Assembly (NCBI RefSeq): GCF_008329565.1
Contig: NZ_NPKT01000001.1
Span: 496,001 to 560,000, forward strand
Source: Mycolicibacterium sp. P1-5
Lineage (GTDB): Bacteria > Actinomycetota > Actinomycetes > Mycobacteriales > Mycobacteriaceae
Direction of reading: 5' to 3'
DNA length: 64,000 nt
Numbering within the stretch: the first letter of the stretch is position 1; every line of letters begins with the position of its first letter. A program made the translations under genes and the position numbers. Of this stretch, positions 54,749-63,226 are shown in pieces. The notes under the pieces were generated by a model. That model was not told where the DNA came from. It made no database searches and was given only the letters and a program-made list of their open reading frames with translations.

Positions 54749-55501
54749 ATGGGGCGCGACGGCGAGCAGCCGATGATCTCGATCCAGGGCGTCAACAAGC
54801 ATTTCGGCGACCTACATGTGTTGAAGGACATCAACCTCGAGGTCGACCGCGGCCAGGTCGTCGTGGTGCTCGGTCCGTCAGGCTCAGGCAAGTCGACGCT
54901 GTGTCGCACGATCAATCGCCTGGAGACCATCGATTCCGGCACGATCGACATCGACGGTGAGCAATTGCCTTCGGAGGGGCGCAAACTGGCGCAGTTGCGC
55001 GCAGATGTGGGCATGGTCTTCCAGTCGTTCAACCTTTTTGCGCACAAGACCATCTTGGACAACGTCGCTCTCGCGCCGGTGAAGGTGCGAAAGGTCGCCA
55101 AGGACAAGGCCCGCGAAAACGCCTTGGCGTTGCTGGAGCGGGTGGGGGTCGCCAACCAGGCCGATAAATACCCTGCGCAGCTTTCCGGCGGTCAGCAGCA
55201 ACGGGTTGCCATCGCGCGTTCGCTGGCGATGAACCCGAAGGTGATGTTGTTCGACGAGCCGACCAGCGCGTTGGACCCCGAAATGATCAACGAGGTGCTG
55301 GCGGTCATGAGCTCGCTGGCATCTGACGGGATGACCATGGTGGTGGTCACCCACGAGATGGGCTTCGCTCGCCGCGCGGCCAACCGGGTGGTGTTCATGG
55401 CCGATGGAGCGATCGTCGAGGACGCCCCGCCGACCGAGTTCTTCGACAATCCGCGCTCCGAGCGCGCCAAAGACTTCCTCGGCAAGATCCTCAACCACTA
55501 G
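54749..55501 (+). CDS. gluA: Glutamate ABC transporter ATPase GluA
   Basis: A 250-residue polar-amino-acid ABC ATPase. Walker [23 protein letters not shown]-loop [17 protein letters not shown], signature [18 protein letters not shown], Walker [16 protein letters not shown] and H-loop [13 protein letters not shown] are complete. ATG 54749 is chosen because of the upstream TAGGGT; ATG 54773 ([13 protein letters not shown]) is closer to the family start and would give 242 residues. First gene of a four-gene import operon on the plus strand. Confidence 0.93.
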   Translation: MGRDGEQPMISIQGVNKHFGDLHVLKDINLEVDRGQVVVVLGPSGSGKSTLCRTINRLETIDSGTIDIDGEQLPSEGRKLAQLRADVGMVFQSFNLFAHKTILDNVALAPVKVRKVAKDKARENALALLERVGVANQADKYPAQLSGGQQQRVAIARSLAMNPKVMLFDEPTSALDPEMINEVLAVMSSLASDGMTMVVVTHEMGFARRAANRVVFMADGAIVEDAPPTEFFDNPRSERAKDFLGKILNH

Positions 55502-55519
55502 GGCGAAAGGAACACCTCT

Positions 55520-56341
55520 ATGCCTTCACTTCCCCGTCTTTCCTGGCGCCTCGCCGGTGCCGCCGTACTGGCACTGGCCTTGCCGTTCAGCGCGACCGCA
55601 TGCGGCGGTGGCGGCAGCGGCGACAAGCTGGTGATCGGCACGAAATTCGACCAGCCGGGTCTGGGATTGAAGAACCCGGACGGAACCATGAGCGGCTTCG
55701 ACGTGGACGTGGCCAAGTACGTCGCCAAGGAACTCGGTTATCCCGAGGACAAGATCGAGTGGAAGGAATCGCCCTCCGGTCAGCGCGAGAACCTGATCCA
55801 GAACGGTCAGGTGAAATACATCGTCGCGACCTACTCGATCACCGATTCGCGCAAGCAGAAGGTCGACTTCGCGGGGCCGTATCTGGTGACCGGGCAATCG
55901 CTCCTCGTGCGCGCCGACAACTCCGACATCACCGGCGCGGAATCGCTGCAGAACAACAAGAAGCTGTGCTCGGTCAGCGGGTCGACTCCGGCTCAGCGGA
56001 TCAAGGACAAGTACCCCGGGGTGCAGCTGCAGCAATACGACACCTATTCGGCGTGCGTCGAGGCGCTCAAGAACGGCGCGATCGATGCGGTTACCACTGA
56101 CGAGGTGATCCTGGCCGGCTATGCCGCGCAAACTCCGGGTGCGTTCAAGATCGTCGGCCAGCCGTTCTCCGAGGAGCGCTACGGCATCGGGCTGAAGAAG
56201 GGTGACAAGGAGTTGTGCACCAAGATCAGCGACGCGGTGAAGAAGATGGAGGCCGACGGATCCTGGAAGGCCGCGTTCGAGAAGAACCTCGGCAAGGCCG
56301 GCATCACCGCCCCCGCGCCACCCGCGCTCGACGGCTGCTGA
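55520..56341 (+). CDS. gluB: Glutamate-binding lipoprotein GluB
   Basis: A 273-residue solute-binding protein of family 3. Lipoprotein signal peptide RLAGAAVLALALPFSATAC, then the PBPb fold: KLVIGTKFDQPGLGLKNPDGTMSGFDVDVAKYVAKELGY, ENLIQNGQVKYIVATYSITDSRKQKVDFAGPYLVTGQSLLV. The VATYSITDSR segment carries the Thr/Ser/Arg that hold the amino-acid carboxylate. Closely resembles the glutamate receptor GluB of Corynebacterium. Starts 18 nt after gluA with GAAAGGAA upstream. Specificity for glutamate versus glutamine is inferred. Confidence 0.92.
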   Translation: MPSLPRLSWRLAGAAVLALALPFSATACGGGGSGDKLVIGTKFDQPGLGLKNPDGTMSGFDVDVAKYVAKELGYPEDKIEWKESPSGQRENLIQNGQVKYIVATYSITDSRKQKVDFAGPYLVTGQSLLVRADNSDITGAESLQNNKKLCSVSGSTPAQRIKDKYPGVQLQQYDTYSACVEALKNGAIDAVTTDEVILAGYAAQTPGAFKIVGQPFSEERYGIGLKKGDKELCTKISDAVKKMEADGSWKAAFEKNLGKAGITAPAPPALDGC

Positions 56342-56353
56342 GGTCGCGTAGGC

Positions 56354-57034
56354 GTGGAGGTATTCAGCGAGTATCGCGGCCAGATCTTCGAGGCGTTCTG
56401 GACCACGATTCAGCTCACGGTGTTCTCCGCGATCGGAGCGCTGATCCTCGGTACGGTGCTGGCCGCGATGCGGCTGGCGCCGGTACCGATGCTCAATTGG
56501 CTGGGCACCACGTATGTCAACGTGGTGCGCAATACCCCGCTGACGCTGATCATCTTGTTCTGTTCGTTCGGTCTGGCGCAGACGCTGGGTATCACGCTGG
56601 TGGACTCGACGTCCGCAACGTCGATCGAGGACAGTAACTTTCGGCTCGCGGCGCTCGGGTTGACGGTCTACACCGCGTCGTTCGTGTGTGAGACGGTGCG
56701 CTCGGGAGTGAACACCGTGCCGCTGGGCCAAGCCGAAGCGGCGCGCTCGCTGGGCTTCACGTTCGGGCAAAACCTGCGAACGATTCTGTTGCCCCAGGCT
56801 TTCCGTTCGGTGCTTATTCCGCTCGGCTCGGTGCTGATCGCGCTGACCAAGAACACGACGATCGCCTCGGCGATCGGCGTGGCCGAGGCGGCGCTGCTGA
56901 TGAAGGGGATGATCGAGAACACCGCGGCGTTGGTGACGGTGGGCACGATCTTCGCGCTGGGCTTCGTGATCCTGACCCTGCCGCTGGGTCTGTTGTTCGG
57001 CTGGCTGGGTAAGCGGCTGGCGGTGGCGAGGTGA
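56354..57034 (+). CDS. gluC: Glutamate ABC transporter permease GluC
   Basis: A 226-residue HisM-type permease with about five helices. The N-terminal segment FWTTIQLTVFSAIGALILGTVLAAMRL, the VVRNTPLTLIILFCSFGL strand characteristic of amino-acid permeases, and the EAA loop EAARSLGFTFGQNLRTILLPQAFRSVLIPLGSVLI are visible. GTG start 12 nt after gluB. It pairs with GluD to form the membrane channel and docks on GluA through the EAA loop. Confidence 0.93.
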   Translation: MEVFSEYRGQIFEAFWTTIQLTVFSAIGALILGTVLAAMRLAPVPMLNWLGTTYVNVVRNTPLTLIILFCSFGLAQTLGITLVDSTSATSIEDSNFRLAALGLTVYTASFVCETVRSGVNTVPLGQAEAARSLGFTFGQNLRTILLPQAFRSVLIPLGSVLIALTKNTTIASAIGVAEAALLMKGMIENTAALVTVGTIFALGFVILTLPLGLLFGWLGKRLAVAR

Positions 57035-57062
57035 TGAGCGCTCGCGCGAAGAACAGTCGATC

Positions 57063-57926
57063 ATGAGTACGGCTTCGGTTCTCTTCGATGCGCCCGGTCC
57101 ACGGGCGCGGGTCCGCAACCGGATCGTCACAGCGGTGACGATTGTCGTTGCCGCCCTGGTGGTCTGGGTGGTTGTCGCCAAGCTCGCCAGCAGGGGTCAG
57201 CTGACGGCGGCCAAGTGGCAGCCGTTCGTGACCGGCAATCTGTGGAAGACCTACGTGCTGCCGGGTATCGAAGGCACGCTGACAGCCGCGGGGCTGTCGA
57301 TCGTGCTGGCGTTGGCCCTCGGCTTCGCCCTCGGCATGGGGCGGCTGTCGCACGTCGGCTTCATCCGCTGGCCGTCGGCGGTGATCGTGGAGTTTTTCCG
57401 CGCGGTGCCGGTGCTGATCATGATGATCTTCGCGTACTTCCTGTTCGCGCTCTACGACGTGTTCATGTCAACGCAGTTGGCGCTGGCGGGTGTGGTGACG
57501 GGTCTGACGCTCTACAACGGCGCGGTGATCGCTGAGATCGTCCGCGCCGGCGTCAACTCGCTGCCCCGAGGACAGAGCGAGGCCGCGGCCGCGCTCGGCT
57601 TGCGTTGGAGCCAGACGATGCGGTCAATCCTGTTGCCGCAGGCCATCACCGCGATGCTGCCGGTGCTGGTGTCGCAGTTGGTGGTTGTGCTGAAGGACAC
57701 CGCGATCGGCTACCAGATCACGTTCGTCGAGATGGTTCGCCAGGGCACGGTGGTCGGTTCGTCGTACGGCAATTACGTGCCTGCGCTTATCGTGATCGCC
57801 GTGTTGATGATCAGCGCGAACTTCTTGCTGTCGATGGCGGCTACGCGTCTGGAGCGACGGCTTCGGCGATCCAAGCGTGCGGCTGTCCCCCTGCAGGTGC
57901 AGGCGACGTTGGAGCCGGGCGACTAG
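57063..57926 (+). CDS. gluD: Glutamate ABC transporter permease GluD
   Basis: A 287-residue permease with an extra N-terminal helix (RNRIVTAVTIVVAALVVWVVVAKLA) compared with GluC, then VEFFRAVPVLIMMIFAYFLFALYDVF and the EAA loop SEAAAALGLRWSQTMRSILLPQAITAMLPVLVSQLVVVLKDTAIGYQI. The C-terminus is basic (RLERRLRRSKRAAVPLQ). The ATG is 28 nt after gluC. Its last 86 nt overlap the 3' end of the convergent F420-type oxidoreductase gene. Confidence 0.93.
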   Translation: MSTASVLFDAPGPRARVRNRIVTAVTIVVAALVVWVVVAKLASRGQLTAAKWQPFVTGNLWKTYVLPGIEGTLTAAGLSIVLALALGFALGMGRLSHVGFIRWPSAVIVEFFRAVPVLIMMIFAYFLFALYDVFMSTQLALAGVVTGLTLYNGAVIAEIVRAGVNSLPRGQSEAAAALGLRWSQTMRSILLPQAITAMLPVLVSQLVVVLKDTAIGYQITFVEMVRQGTVVGSSYGNYVPALIVIAVLMISANFLLSMAATRLERRLRRSKRAAVPLQVQATLEPGD

Positions 57927-58755
57927 AAGTGTCCCGCAGCTCCGCGCACTGCTGCAGCAGGTCGGTCGACGGCGGTTGGTAGAAGCTCAATACCGCGTGC
58001 TCGCAGCCGAGCTCGGCGTACCGCGGTAGCTGATCAAGTTGCGAGGCAACCTGTTCGGGTTCGCGCGGATGCAGGAAAAGCTGTACCGATCTGCGGATCT
58101 CGGCCGGATCGCGGCCGAGCTCGGCACAGGCTTCGGTCAGGCGCTCGTTGGTCTCGCCCCACTGTTGCGGGCCTTCGTGGCTGGGCATGTTCCATTCGTC
58201 GGCATGGCGGGCGATCACCCCCAGCATCTTGGGTTGCACGCCGCCGACAACGATCGGCGGGTGCGGCCGCTGCAGCGGCTTGGGCTCGCAGATCGCGTCG
58301 CGCAGAGTGTAGAACCGGCCCTCGAAGGTGACCGTCTCCTGCGTCCACAGCCGGCGGATGACGGTGAGCGCCTCGTCGAGCATCGCGACTCTGATTCCCG
58401 CGCTGGGGAATTCGAGCCCGTAACCGCGATGCTCGGCTTCGTGCCAGCCGGCCCCGATCCCGAAGTTCAGCCGCCCGCCGCTGATGTGGTCGACGGTGAC
58501 CGCCATCTTGGCCAGGATCGCTGGATTGCGGTACGTCACCCCGGTGACCATGCAGCCGATCCGGGCGTGGCGGACGACCACCGCCATCGCCGCCAGGGTG
58601 GTCCACCCCTCGTGCGTCGGCTTGCGGTCCTCGGTCAGCCCGTAGAAATGGTCGTAGTTCCAGACCGCTTCGAAGCCGAGCGCGTCGGCGCTGCGCCAGA
58701 ACTGCTCGAGTTCGGGATAGTCGAACGTGGGCGCGAGCTTGGCCGAAATCCGCAT
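57841..58755 (-). CDS. LLM-class F420-dependent oxidoreductase
   Basis: A 304-residue bacterial-luciferase-like protein. MRISAKLAPTFDYPELEQFWRSADALGFEAVWNYDHFYGL, GCMVTGVTYRNPAILAKMAVTVDHISGGRLNFGIGAGWHEAEHRGYGLEFP and PPIVVGGVQPKMLGVIARHADEWN are the classic TIM-barrel segments. Many mycobacterial members use coenzyme F420; some use FMN. Substrate unknown. The last 35 residues are Pro/Ala-rich and antisense to gluD, so this tail is constrained by two frames. Confidence 0.87.
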   Translation of the reverse strand: MRISAKLAPTFDYPELEQFWRSADALGFEAVWNYDHFYGLTEDRKPTHEGWTTLAAMAVVVRHARIGCMVTGVTYRNPAILAKMAVTVDHISGGRLNFGIGAGWHEAEHRGYGLEFPSAGIRVAMLDEALTVIRRLWTQETVTFEGRFYTLRDAICEPKPLQRPHPPIVVGGVQPKMLGVIARHADEWNMPSHEGPQQWGETNERLTEACAELGRDPAEIRRSVQLFLHPREPEQVASQLDQLPRYAELGCEHAVLSFYQPPSTDLLQQCAELRDTSSRPAPTSPAPAGGQPHAWIAEAVAPDA

Positions 58756-58776
58756 GCGTGAAGCGTAGCGGCCGCG

Positions 58777-59307
58777 CTAGACCCGCCGTCGCTCTCGCTC
58801 AGCCGCCAGTCCCTCGCTGACCACAGCCACGGCCATGCTCTGGTTGTAGCCGCGCCGCGCCAGCATGCCGACCAGCCTGCGCATCACCTTCGCGTCGTCG
58901 TCACCATCGAGCTTCTCCCGGCGCAGCTTCTGCTCCACCAACTCCTCGGCGCGTTGCCGTTCCGCGCCGGCGTCGATGCCGTCGAGCGCCGAGGCGATCA
59001 CCTCGTCGTCGACACCCTTGGTCCGCAACTCAGCCGCCAAGGCGCGCTTGCCTTTTCCGGCCCGCTGCCGCCGGGACCGGACCCACTGTTCGGCGAAGTC
59101 GACGTCGTCGATCAGGCCGACGGCGGCCAGCCGATTGAGGATCGTCGCAGCGACCTCGTCGGGGTAACCCCGCTTGGTCAGCTGCCCGGCCAGCTCCGAT
59201 CGAGTCCGCGGCCGCGCGGTGAGCAGGCGCAAACACAGTGCGTGCGCCTGCTCTTCGCGGGTCTCAGAAGTCGACTGGGGCGGGCAGGACGTCGTCGATG
59301 AGTTCAT
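58777..59307 (-). CDS. recX: RecA regulator RecX
   Basis: A 176-residue helical-repeat protein that binds RecA filaments and inhibits Rec[70 protein letters not shown] shows the tandem three-helix repeats of RecX. Its start overlaps recA by 44 bp, so translation depends on recA. Ends AAERERRRV like M. tuberculosis RecX. Length is normal. Confidence 0.95.
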   Translation of the reverse strand: MNSSTTSCPPQSTSETREEQAHALCLRLLTARPRTRSELAGQLTKRGYPDEVAATILNRLAAVGLIDDVDFAEQWVRSRRQRAGKGKRALAAELRTKGVDDEVIASALDGIDAGAERQRAEELVEQKLRREKLDGDDDAKVMRRLVGMLARRGYNQSMAVAVVSEGLAAERERRRV

Positions 59308-60316
59308 CGGTTACCACCGCGCCGATACCGAGCTTTTCCTTGATCTTCTTCTCGATCTCGTTGCCGACATCGGGGTTCTCGAGCAGGAAGTTGCGGGCGT
59401 TCTCCTTGCCCTGGCCCAGTTGCTCACCTTCATAGGTGAACCACGACCCGGACTTACGGATGAAGCCCTGGTCGACGCCCATGTCGATGAGCGAGCCCTC
59501 ACGGCTGATGCCCTTGCCGTAGAGGATGTCGAACTCGGCCTGCTTGAATGGCGGAGCCATCTTGTTCTTGACGACCTTGCAGCGGGTACGGTTGCCGACC
59601 GCATCGGTGCCGTCCTTGAGCGTCTCGATGCGGCGCACGTCCAGGCGCACCGACGAGTAGAACTTCAACGCCTTACCGCCCGTCGTGGTTTCGGGCGAGC
59701 CGAACATCACGCCGATCTTCTCGCGCAGCTGGTTGATGAAGATCGCGGTGGTGCCGGAATTGCTCAGGGCACCGGTGATCTTGCGCAACGCCTGGCTCAT
59801 CAACCGGGCCTGCAGGCCGACGTGGCTGTCGCCCATCTCGCCCTCGATCTCGGCGCGCGGCACCAGGGCGGCCACCGAGTCGATGACCAGGATGTCCAGC
59901 GCGCCGGAGCGGATCAGCATGTCGGCGATCTCGAGTGCCTGCTCACCGGTGTCGGGCTGGCTGACCAGCAGTGCATCGGTGTCGACACCGAGCTTCTTGG
60001 CGTAGTCCGGGTCCAGTGCGTGCTCGGCGTCGATGAAGGCCGCGATGCCACCGGCAGCCTGGGCATTGGCCACGGCATGCAGCGCGACGGTGGTCTTACC
60101 CGACGATTCCGGGCCGTAGATCTCGATAATGCGGCCGCGGGGTAGGCCGCCGATGCCCAGCGCCACATCCAGGGCGATGGATCCGGTCGGGATGACCGAG
60201 ATCGGCTGGCGTATCTCGTCACCGAGACGCATCACCGAGCCTTTGCCGTGACTCTTCTCGATCTGCGCAAGCGCGAGTTCTAGGGATTTCTCGCGATCGA
60301 GGGCTTGTGGCGCCAT
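59264..60316 (-). CDS. recA: Recombinase RecA (no intein)
   Basis: A 350-residue RecA of normal length. Walker A is [19 protein letters not shown], Walker B is [27 protein letters not shown]-binding loop 1 follows, and loop 2 is [39 protein letters not shown]. The frame is uninterrupted, so the intein found in M. tuberculosis RecA is absent. It forms the ssDNA filament for recombination and triggers LexA cleavage. Upstream are a LexA box and a PafBC-type promoter. Confidence 0.98.
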   Translation of the reverse strand: MAPQALDREKSLELALAQIEKSHGKGSVMRLGDEIRQPISVIPTGSIALDVALGIGGLPRGRIIEIYGPESSGKTTVALHAVANAQAAGGIAAFIDAEHALDPDYAKKLGVDTDALLVSQPDTGEQALEIADMLIRSGALDILVIDSVAALVPRAEIEGEMGDSHVGLQARLMSQALRKITGALSNSGTTAIFINQLREKIGVMFGSPETTTGGKALKFYSSVRLDVRRIETLKDGTDAVGNRTRCKVVKNKMAPPFKQAEFDILYGKGISREGSLIDMGVDQGFIRKSGSWFTYEGEQLGQGKENARNFLLENPDVGNEIEKKIKEKLGIGAVVTDELIDDVLPAPVDF

Positions 60317-60368
60317 GGGAAACCTCTTCCGGTAGTCGTCTTCTGACCGTGTTGGTCAATTGGCCGTG

Positions 60369-60391
60369 ACGTTAAAGGAGGCCTATGACAA
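60369..60391 (-). promoter_or_regulatory. PafBC-type (RecA-NDp) promoter of recA
   Basis: Minus strand TTGTCATAG (60391-60383), 8-nt spacer, TAACGT (60374-60369). The -10 and spacing match TTGTCRGTG-N8-TAN3T; the upstream element differs at two of nine positions. The recA ATG is 52 nt farther. Confidence 0.65.
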
Positions 60392-60418
60392 AAACTCGGT
60401 CGAACATTGACCACGATA

Positions 60419-60434
60419 GCGAACAGGTGTTCGA
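60419..60434. promoter_or_regulatory. LexA (SOS) box of recA
   Basis: On the minus strand TCGAACACCTGTTCGC matches TCGAAC-N4-GTTCGA except for the last base. It lies about 28 bp upstream of the PafBC-type promoter element, so LexA probably controls a second, more distal promoter. Confidence 0.8.
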
Positions 60435-60463
60435 AAGCAAGGCAACGCGCCGTGCGTGTCGCG

Positions 60464-60658
60464 CTACCACTGATCGCGCGGCACGTCGAAGTCCGCGCAT
60501 AGTGCCCGCCACACATCGCGGGGGTCCACACCGTCCTCGATGGCCTGCGTGGCGGTACGCCCACCCAGCTGCGTCAGCACATGATCGACCAGCAGCGACC
60601 GACCACGAACACGACCGAACTGCCCATCGATCAGTTCGTGGAATTCCGTCAGCCGCAC
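60464..60658 (-). CDS. DUF3046 protein
   Basis: A 64-residue helical protein, MRLTEFHELIDGQFGRVRGRSLLVDHVLTQLGGRTATQAIEDGVDPRDVWRALCADFDVPRDQW, matching the Rv2738c gene that precedes recA in mycobacteria. It is a complete DUF3046 domain with conserved LTEFxxLxxxxFG and PRxVWRALCxxxxVP motifs. It follows the glycosyltransferase gene by 9 nt and is probably in its operon. Small size and the helix pattern suggest a protein-binding role, unproven. Confidence 0.9.
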   Translation of the reverse strand: MRLTEFHELIDGQFGRVRGRSLLVDHVLTQLGGRTATQAIEDGVDPRDVWRALCADFDVPRDQW

Positions 60659-60667
60659 GTCACCAAC

Positions 60668-61840
60668 TTACCCAGCCGTTCGCGTCGCTTCATGGCACAC
60701 CTGTACCGGATCGGCGACCTGGGCGATGCTCTCACCGGCGCGACGGGCCGCCTCCCGATACCCCGGCGACGACAGCACCTCCCGCACCTCGGCCACCAGC
60801 GCCTCGGCACTCAGCGGCCGGATCAGGCGCGCACTTCCTTGTCGCACAACACGATTGGCCAGTTCCCACTGGTCGCCTCCGCCGGGCAGCACCACCATCG
60901 GCACACCGGCGAGCAACGTCTTCGACAGCATCCCGTGCCCGCCACCGCAGATCACCAGATCGGCGTGGGTCAGCAGCTCATCCTGGCGGCCCAGCCCGAC
61001 ACCGGCCCACGGCGGCAGCTCCAACTCCTGGCCGCCGAGCCGGGAGATCACCACCCGTGAGCCGGCCGGCAGGGTGCGGTCGGGCACCAGATGCTCCAGC
61101 ACCAGCTCGGCGACTCCTCCGGCACCGGTGGTGGCGGTCGACGGCGCCACCACGATCAGCGGGCCCTCACCCGGCGGGACCGGCAGGACGGCGTCCGTCG
61201 GCTCGAAGTGCAGCGGCCCGACGACGACCGCCTCGGTCGGCCAGTCCGGTCGCGGTACCTCGAGCGCGGGCAGCGTGGCGATCAGCCGGCGGACCGGTCC
61301 CGGATCGCGGGCCGGCAGCCCGATCTCCATCCGGACCGCCGAGCGCTGGCGCTCCCCTTCTTTCACCGACCGTGCGGTCAGCGCGCGCATGATCGAGTCC
61401 CTCAGCCGACCGCGGATCCCGGTGCCGGGCGCCAGCCCACTGCCCAGCGGCGGCAGCCCGCGCGACGGCAGATACAGCGGGTGCGGGCACAACTCGACCC
61501 ACGGGAGGCCCAACAGTTCGGCGGCCATCCCGCCGCAGGCGGTGATGACATCGGAGACGATCAGATCCGGTGAGAGGTCCCGCAACACCGGGACGTTCAG
61601 CACGGCCATCCGCGCCGCGCGTTGGTGGATCTTGGCGCCGGCATCGGTGTCATCGTCGTCGTCGACAGGGTCCAGCCCGGCCAGTTCGACGGCCTCGATA
61701 CCGGCTTCTCGAGCAGTGTTCAGCCATTCGGTGCCGGTCAGCAGGACTGGCTCATCCCCCGCGTCGGCGAGGCGCAGGCACAACGCAATCGCGGGGAACG
61801 CATGACCGGGATCCGGACCTGCCACCACCGCGACGCGCAC
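60668..61840 (-). CDS. GT-B glycosyltransferase (UGT/MGT type)
   Basis: A 390-residue protein. N-terminal VRVAVVAGPDPGHAFPAIALCLRLADAG is the acceptor-domain start. The C-terminal donor domain has LLTHADLVICGGGHGMLSKTLLAGVPMVVLPGGGDQWELANRVVRQGSARLI, the GGGH...P.GGDQ nucleotide-sugar motif of macrolide-type UDP-glycosyltransferases. The Rv2739c homologue is at the same place. Acceptor unknown; glycolipid or secondary-metabolite glycosylation is possible. GTG 61840 start; the frame upstream is antisense to ephG. Confidence 0.88.
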   Translation of the reverse strand: MRVAVVAGPDPGHAFPAIALCLRLADAGDEPVLLTGTEWLNTAREAGIEAVELAGLDPVDDDDDTDAGAKIHQRAARMAVLNVPVLRDLSPDLIVSDVITACGGMAAELLGLPWVELCPHPLYLPSRGLPPLGSGLAPGTGIRGRLRDSIMRALTARSVKEGERQRSAVRMEIGLPARDPGPVRRLIATLPALEVPRPDWPTEAVVVGPLHFEPTDAVLPVPPGEGPLIVVAPSTATTGAGGVAELVLEHLVPDRTLPAGSRVVISRLGGQELELPPWAGVGLGRQDELLTHADLVICGGGHGMLSKTLLAGVPMVVLPGGGDQWELANRVVRQGSARLIRPLSAEALVAEVREVLSSPGYREAARRAGESIAQVADPVQVCHEATRTAG

Positions 61841-61869
61841 GGGCCTACCCTGCCATAGCGGCTGAAGCC

Positions 61870-61875
61870 TAGGCT
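61870..61875 (+). promoter_or_regulatory. -10 hexamer TAGGCT, leaderless ephG
   Basis: TAGGCT, then GGCGAGC (7 nt), then ATG 61883. Also divergent from the glycosyltransferase start, 42 bp away. Confidence 0.55.
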
Positions 61876-61882
61876 GGCGAGC

Positions 61883-62326
61883 ATGACCGAGCAGATCACC
61901 AACGTGAGCTCCGATATCGACAACGCCCATACGGTCGAGGTCTTCCTGAATGCGCTGCAGGACCAGGACCTGGCCACCGCCGACGCCCAACTGGACGACA
62001 ATCTCGTCTACCAGAACGTCGGCTTCCCCACCGTCCGCGGCCGCAAGCGGACGATGAAGCTGTTCAAAGGACTGCAGCGGCCCAGCGTTGGCTTCGAGGT
62101 GAAGATCCACCGCATCGCGGTCAACGGCTCTGCGGTGCTGACCGAACGTACTGATGTGCTGCGGGCGGGCCCAGTGCGGCTGCAGTTCTGGGTGTGCGGT
62201 GTCTTCGAAGTCAAGGACGGACGAATCACCCTGTGGCGGGACTACTTCGACATGCTCGACATGACCAAGGCCACGCTCCGCGGCCTCATCGGCGCGGTCA
62301 TCCCGGGCCTGCGCCCCACCCTGTGA
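61883..62326 (+). CDS. ephG: Limonene-1,2-epoxide hydrolase-like protein (EphG)
   Basis: A 147-residue SnoaL/NTF2-like fold. VEVFLNALQDQDLATADAQLDDNLVYQNVGFPTVRGR, then LTERTDVLRAG and RITLWRDYFDMLDMTK carry the Asp-Arg-Asp triad of limonene-epoxide hydrolases (Arg and Asp in ERTDVL, Asp in RDYFD). EphG of M. tuberculosis hydrolyses epoxides of long-chain or sterol substrates. A hairpin overlaps the stop codon. Substrate here inferred from family only. Confidence 0.9.
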   Translation: MTEQITNVSSDIDNAHTVEVFLNALQDQDLATADAQLDDNLVYQNVGFPTVRGRKRTMKLFKGLQRPSVGFEVKIHRIAVNGSAVLTERTDVLRAGPVRLQFWVCGVFEVKDGRITLWRDYFDMLDMTKATLRGLIGAVIPGLRPTL

Positions 62327-62373
62327 TTTCGGCGCGTTTTCCGCCGCTGAGCGAACGAAAACGCGCCGAAATC
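62325..62373. terminator. Long hairpin between convergent ephG and pspM
   Basis: A perfect 17-bp inverted repeat GATTTCGGCGCGTTTTC / GAAAACGCGCCGAAATC with a 15-nt loop. The left arm includes the last two bases of the ephG stop, and the right arm ends 8 nt before the pspM stop. It is symmetrical, so it could terminate both transcripts. Confidence 0.8.
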
Positions 62374-62381
62374 CCTGAAGA

Positions 62382-63212
62382 TCAGGCCCGGCGGAGCTGG
62401 CCCAGCTCGTCGAAGGCCTGCGCCCAGCCCATCAGCCGATCCGTCGCACTCGACAACTCGTTGCGGTAGCGCTGCTGGGACATCGGCGAGCTCGACATCA
62501 GGCCGGTGTTAGCGGCCGAGACCAGTTGCGCTGCGGCGGTGACCATTTCGTTGTACTGCCGCACCCCGGTGTTGAGCTGCGCAGTGAACGCGTTGATCGT
62601 CGGCGCCAGATACGACTGTGAGTTCGGCGTCTCGATCGCGGCGCGCTCCATCGAGACCACCTCGTCGGCGGTGGCCGCCATGGTCGCCGCCGTGCGGTCC
62701 GCCGCAGCAACGAGCTCGCGAATCTCCTCGGCTGGCAACATGTTTCCGCGTTGCATCACTCCCAGCAGGGAGTGGAAGCCCCGCTCGGAGGCGCCTAGCG
62801 CCGACATCGACGGCCGGGCCACCGAACCGTGCGGCGGCAGACGCCGGCCACTGACCTGACGCTGCGGCGGCAGCGGCTCACCCCGCAGCCAGCGATAGCG
62901 CAACAGGAACAAGGTCGCGGGTACCGCAGCGCCGGCGGCGATCACGCCGGTGATGATCAGCCCCCACACCGGAACACTCCAGGTGGCGAGAAGCCCGGTG
63001 ACCGCCACCCAAAACACCGTCGCCAATGAGAAGAACGCGCCCAACCGCAGCGCCCACCGCCGCTTACGCAGCAGCCGAGCCCGGGGATCGGAGACGGCAC
63101 TGAGCTTTCGGGCCGCCACGTCGGCGTACTCGCTGACGGTGTCGACACCGCGCTGCATGACCGAACGCCATTGGCGCGATACGAATCCCGGCTTGTCCGG
63201 TGTCACCGCCAT
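62382..63212 (-). CDS. pspM: Phage-shock envelope stress protein PspM
   Basis: A 276-residue integral membrane protein (Rv2743c position). It has a basic N-terminus, two adjacent helices (WALRLGAFFSLATVFWVAVTGLLATW and VWGLIITGVIAAGAAVPATLFLL, about residues 53-105), and a long cytoplasmic helical part (NMLPAEEIRELVAAADRTAATMAATADEVVSMERAAIE). In mycobacteria PspM works with PspA and ClgR to maintain envelope integrity under surface stress. It follows pspA by 14 nt on the same strand. The usual third gene pspN is absent. Confidence 0.9.
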   Translation of the reverse strand: MAVTPDKPGFVSRQWRSVMQRGVDTVSEYADVAARKLSAVSDPRARLLRKRRWALRLGAFFSLATVFWVAVTGLLATWSVPVWGLIITGVIAAGAAVPATLFLLRYRWLRGEPLPPQRQVSGRRLPPHGSVARPSMSALGASERGFHSLLGVMQRGNMLPAEEIRELVAAADRTAATMAATADEVVSMERAAIETPNSQSYLAPTINAFTAQLNTGVRQYNEMVTAAAQLVSAANTGLMSSSPMSQQRYRNELSSATDRLMGWAQAFDELGQLRRA

Positions 63213-63226
63213 CGAGTGTTCGCCTC

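Noticed and set aside
60385..61392. 335-residue plus-strand frame starting near the recA promoter
   Set aside because: Arg/Pro/Ala-rich shadow of the DUF3046 and glycosyltransferase genes, with no domain.
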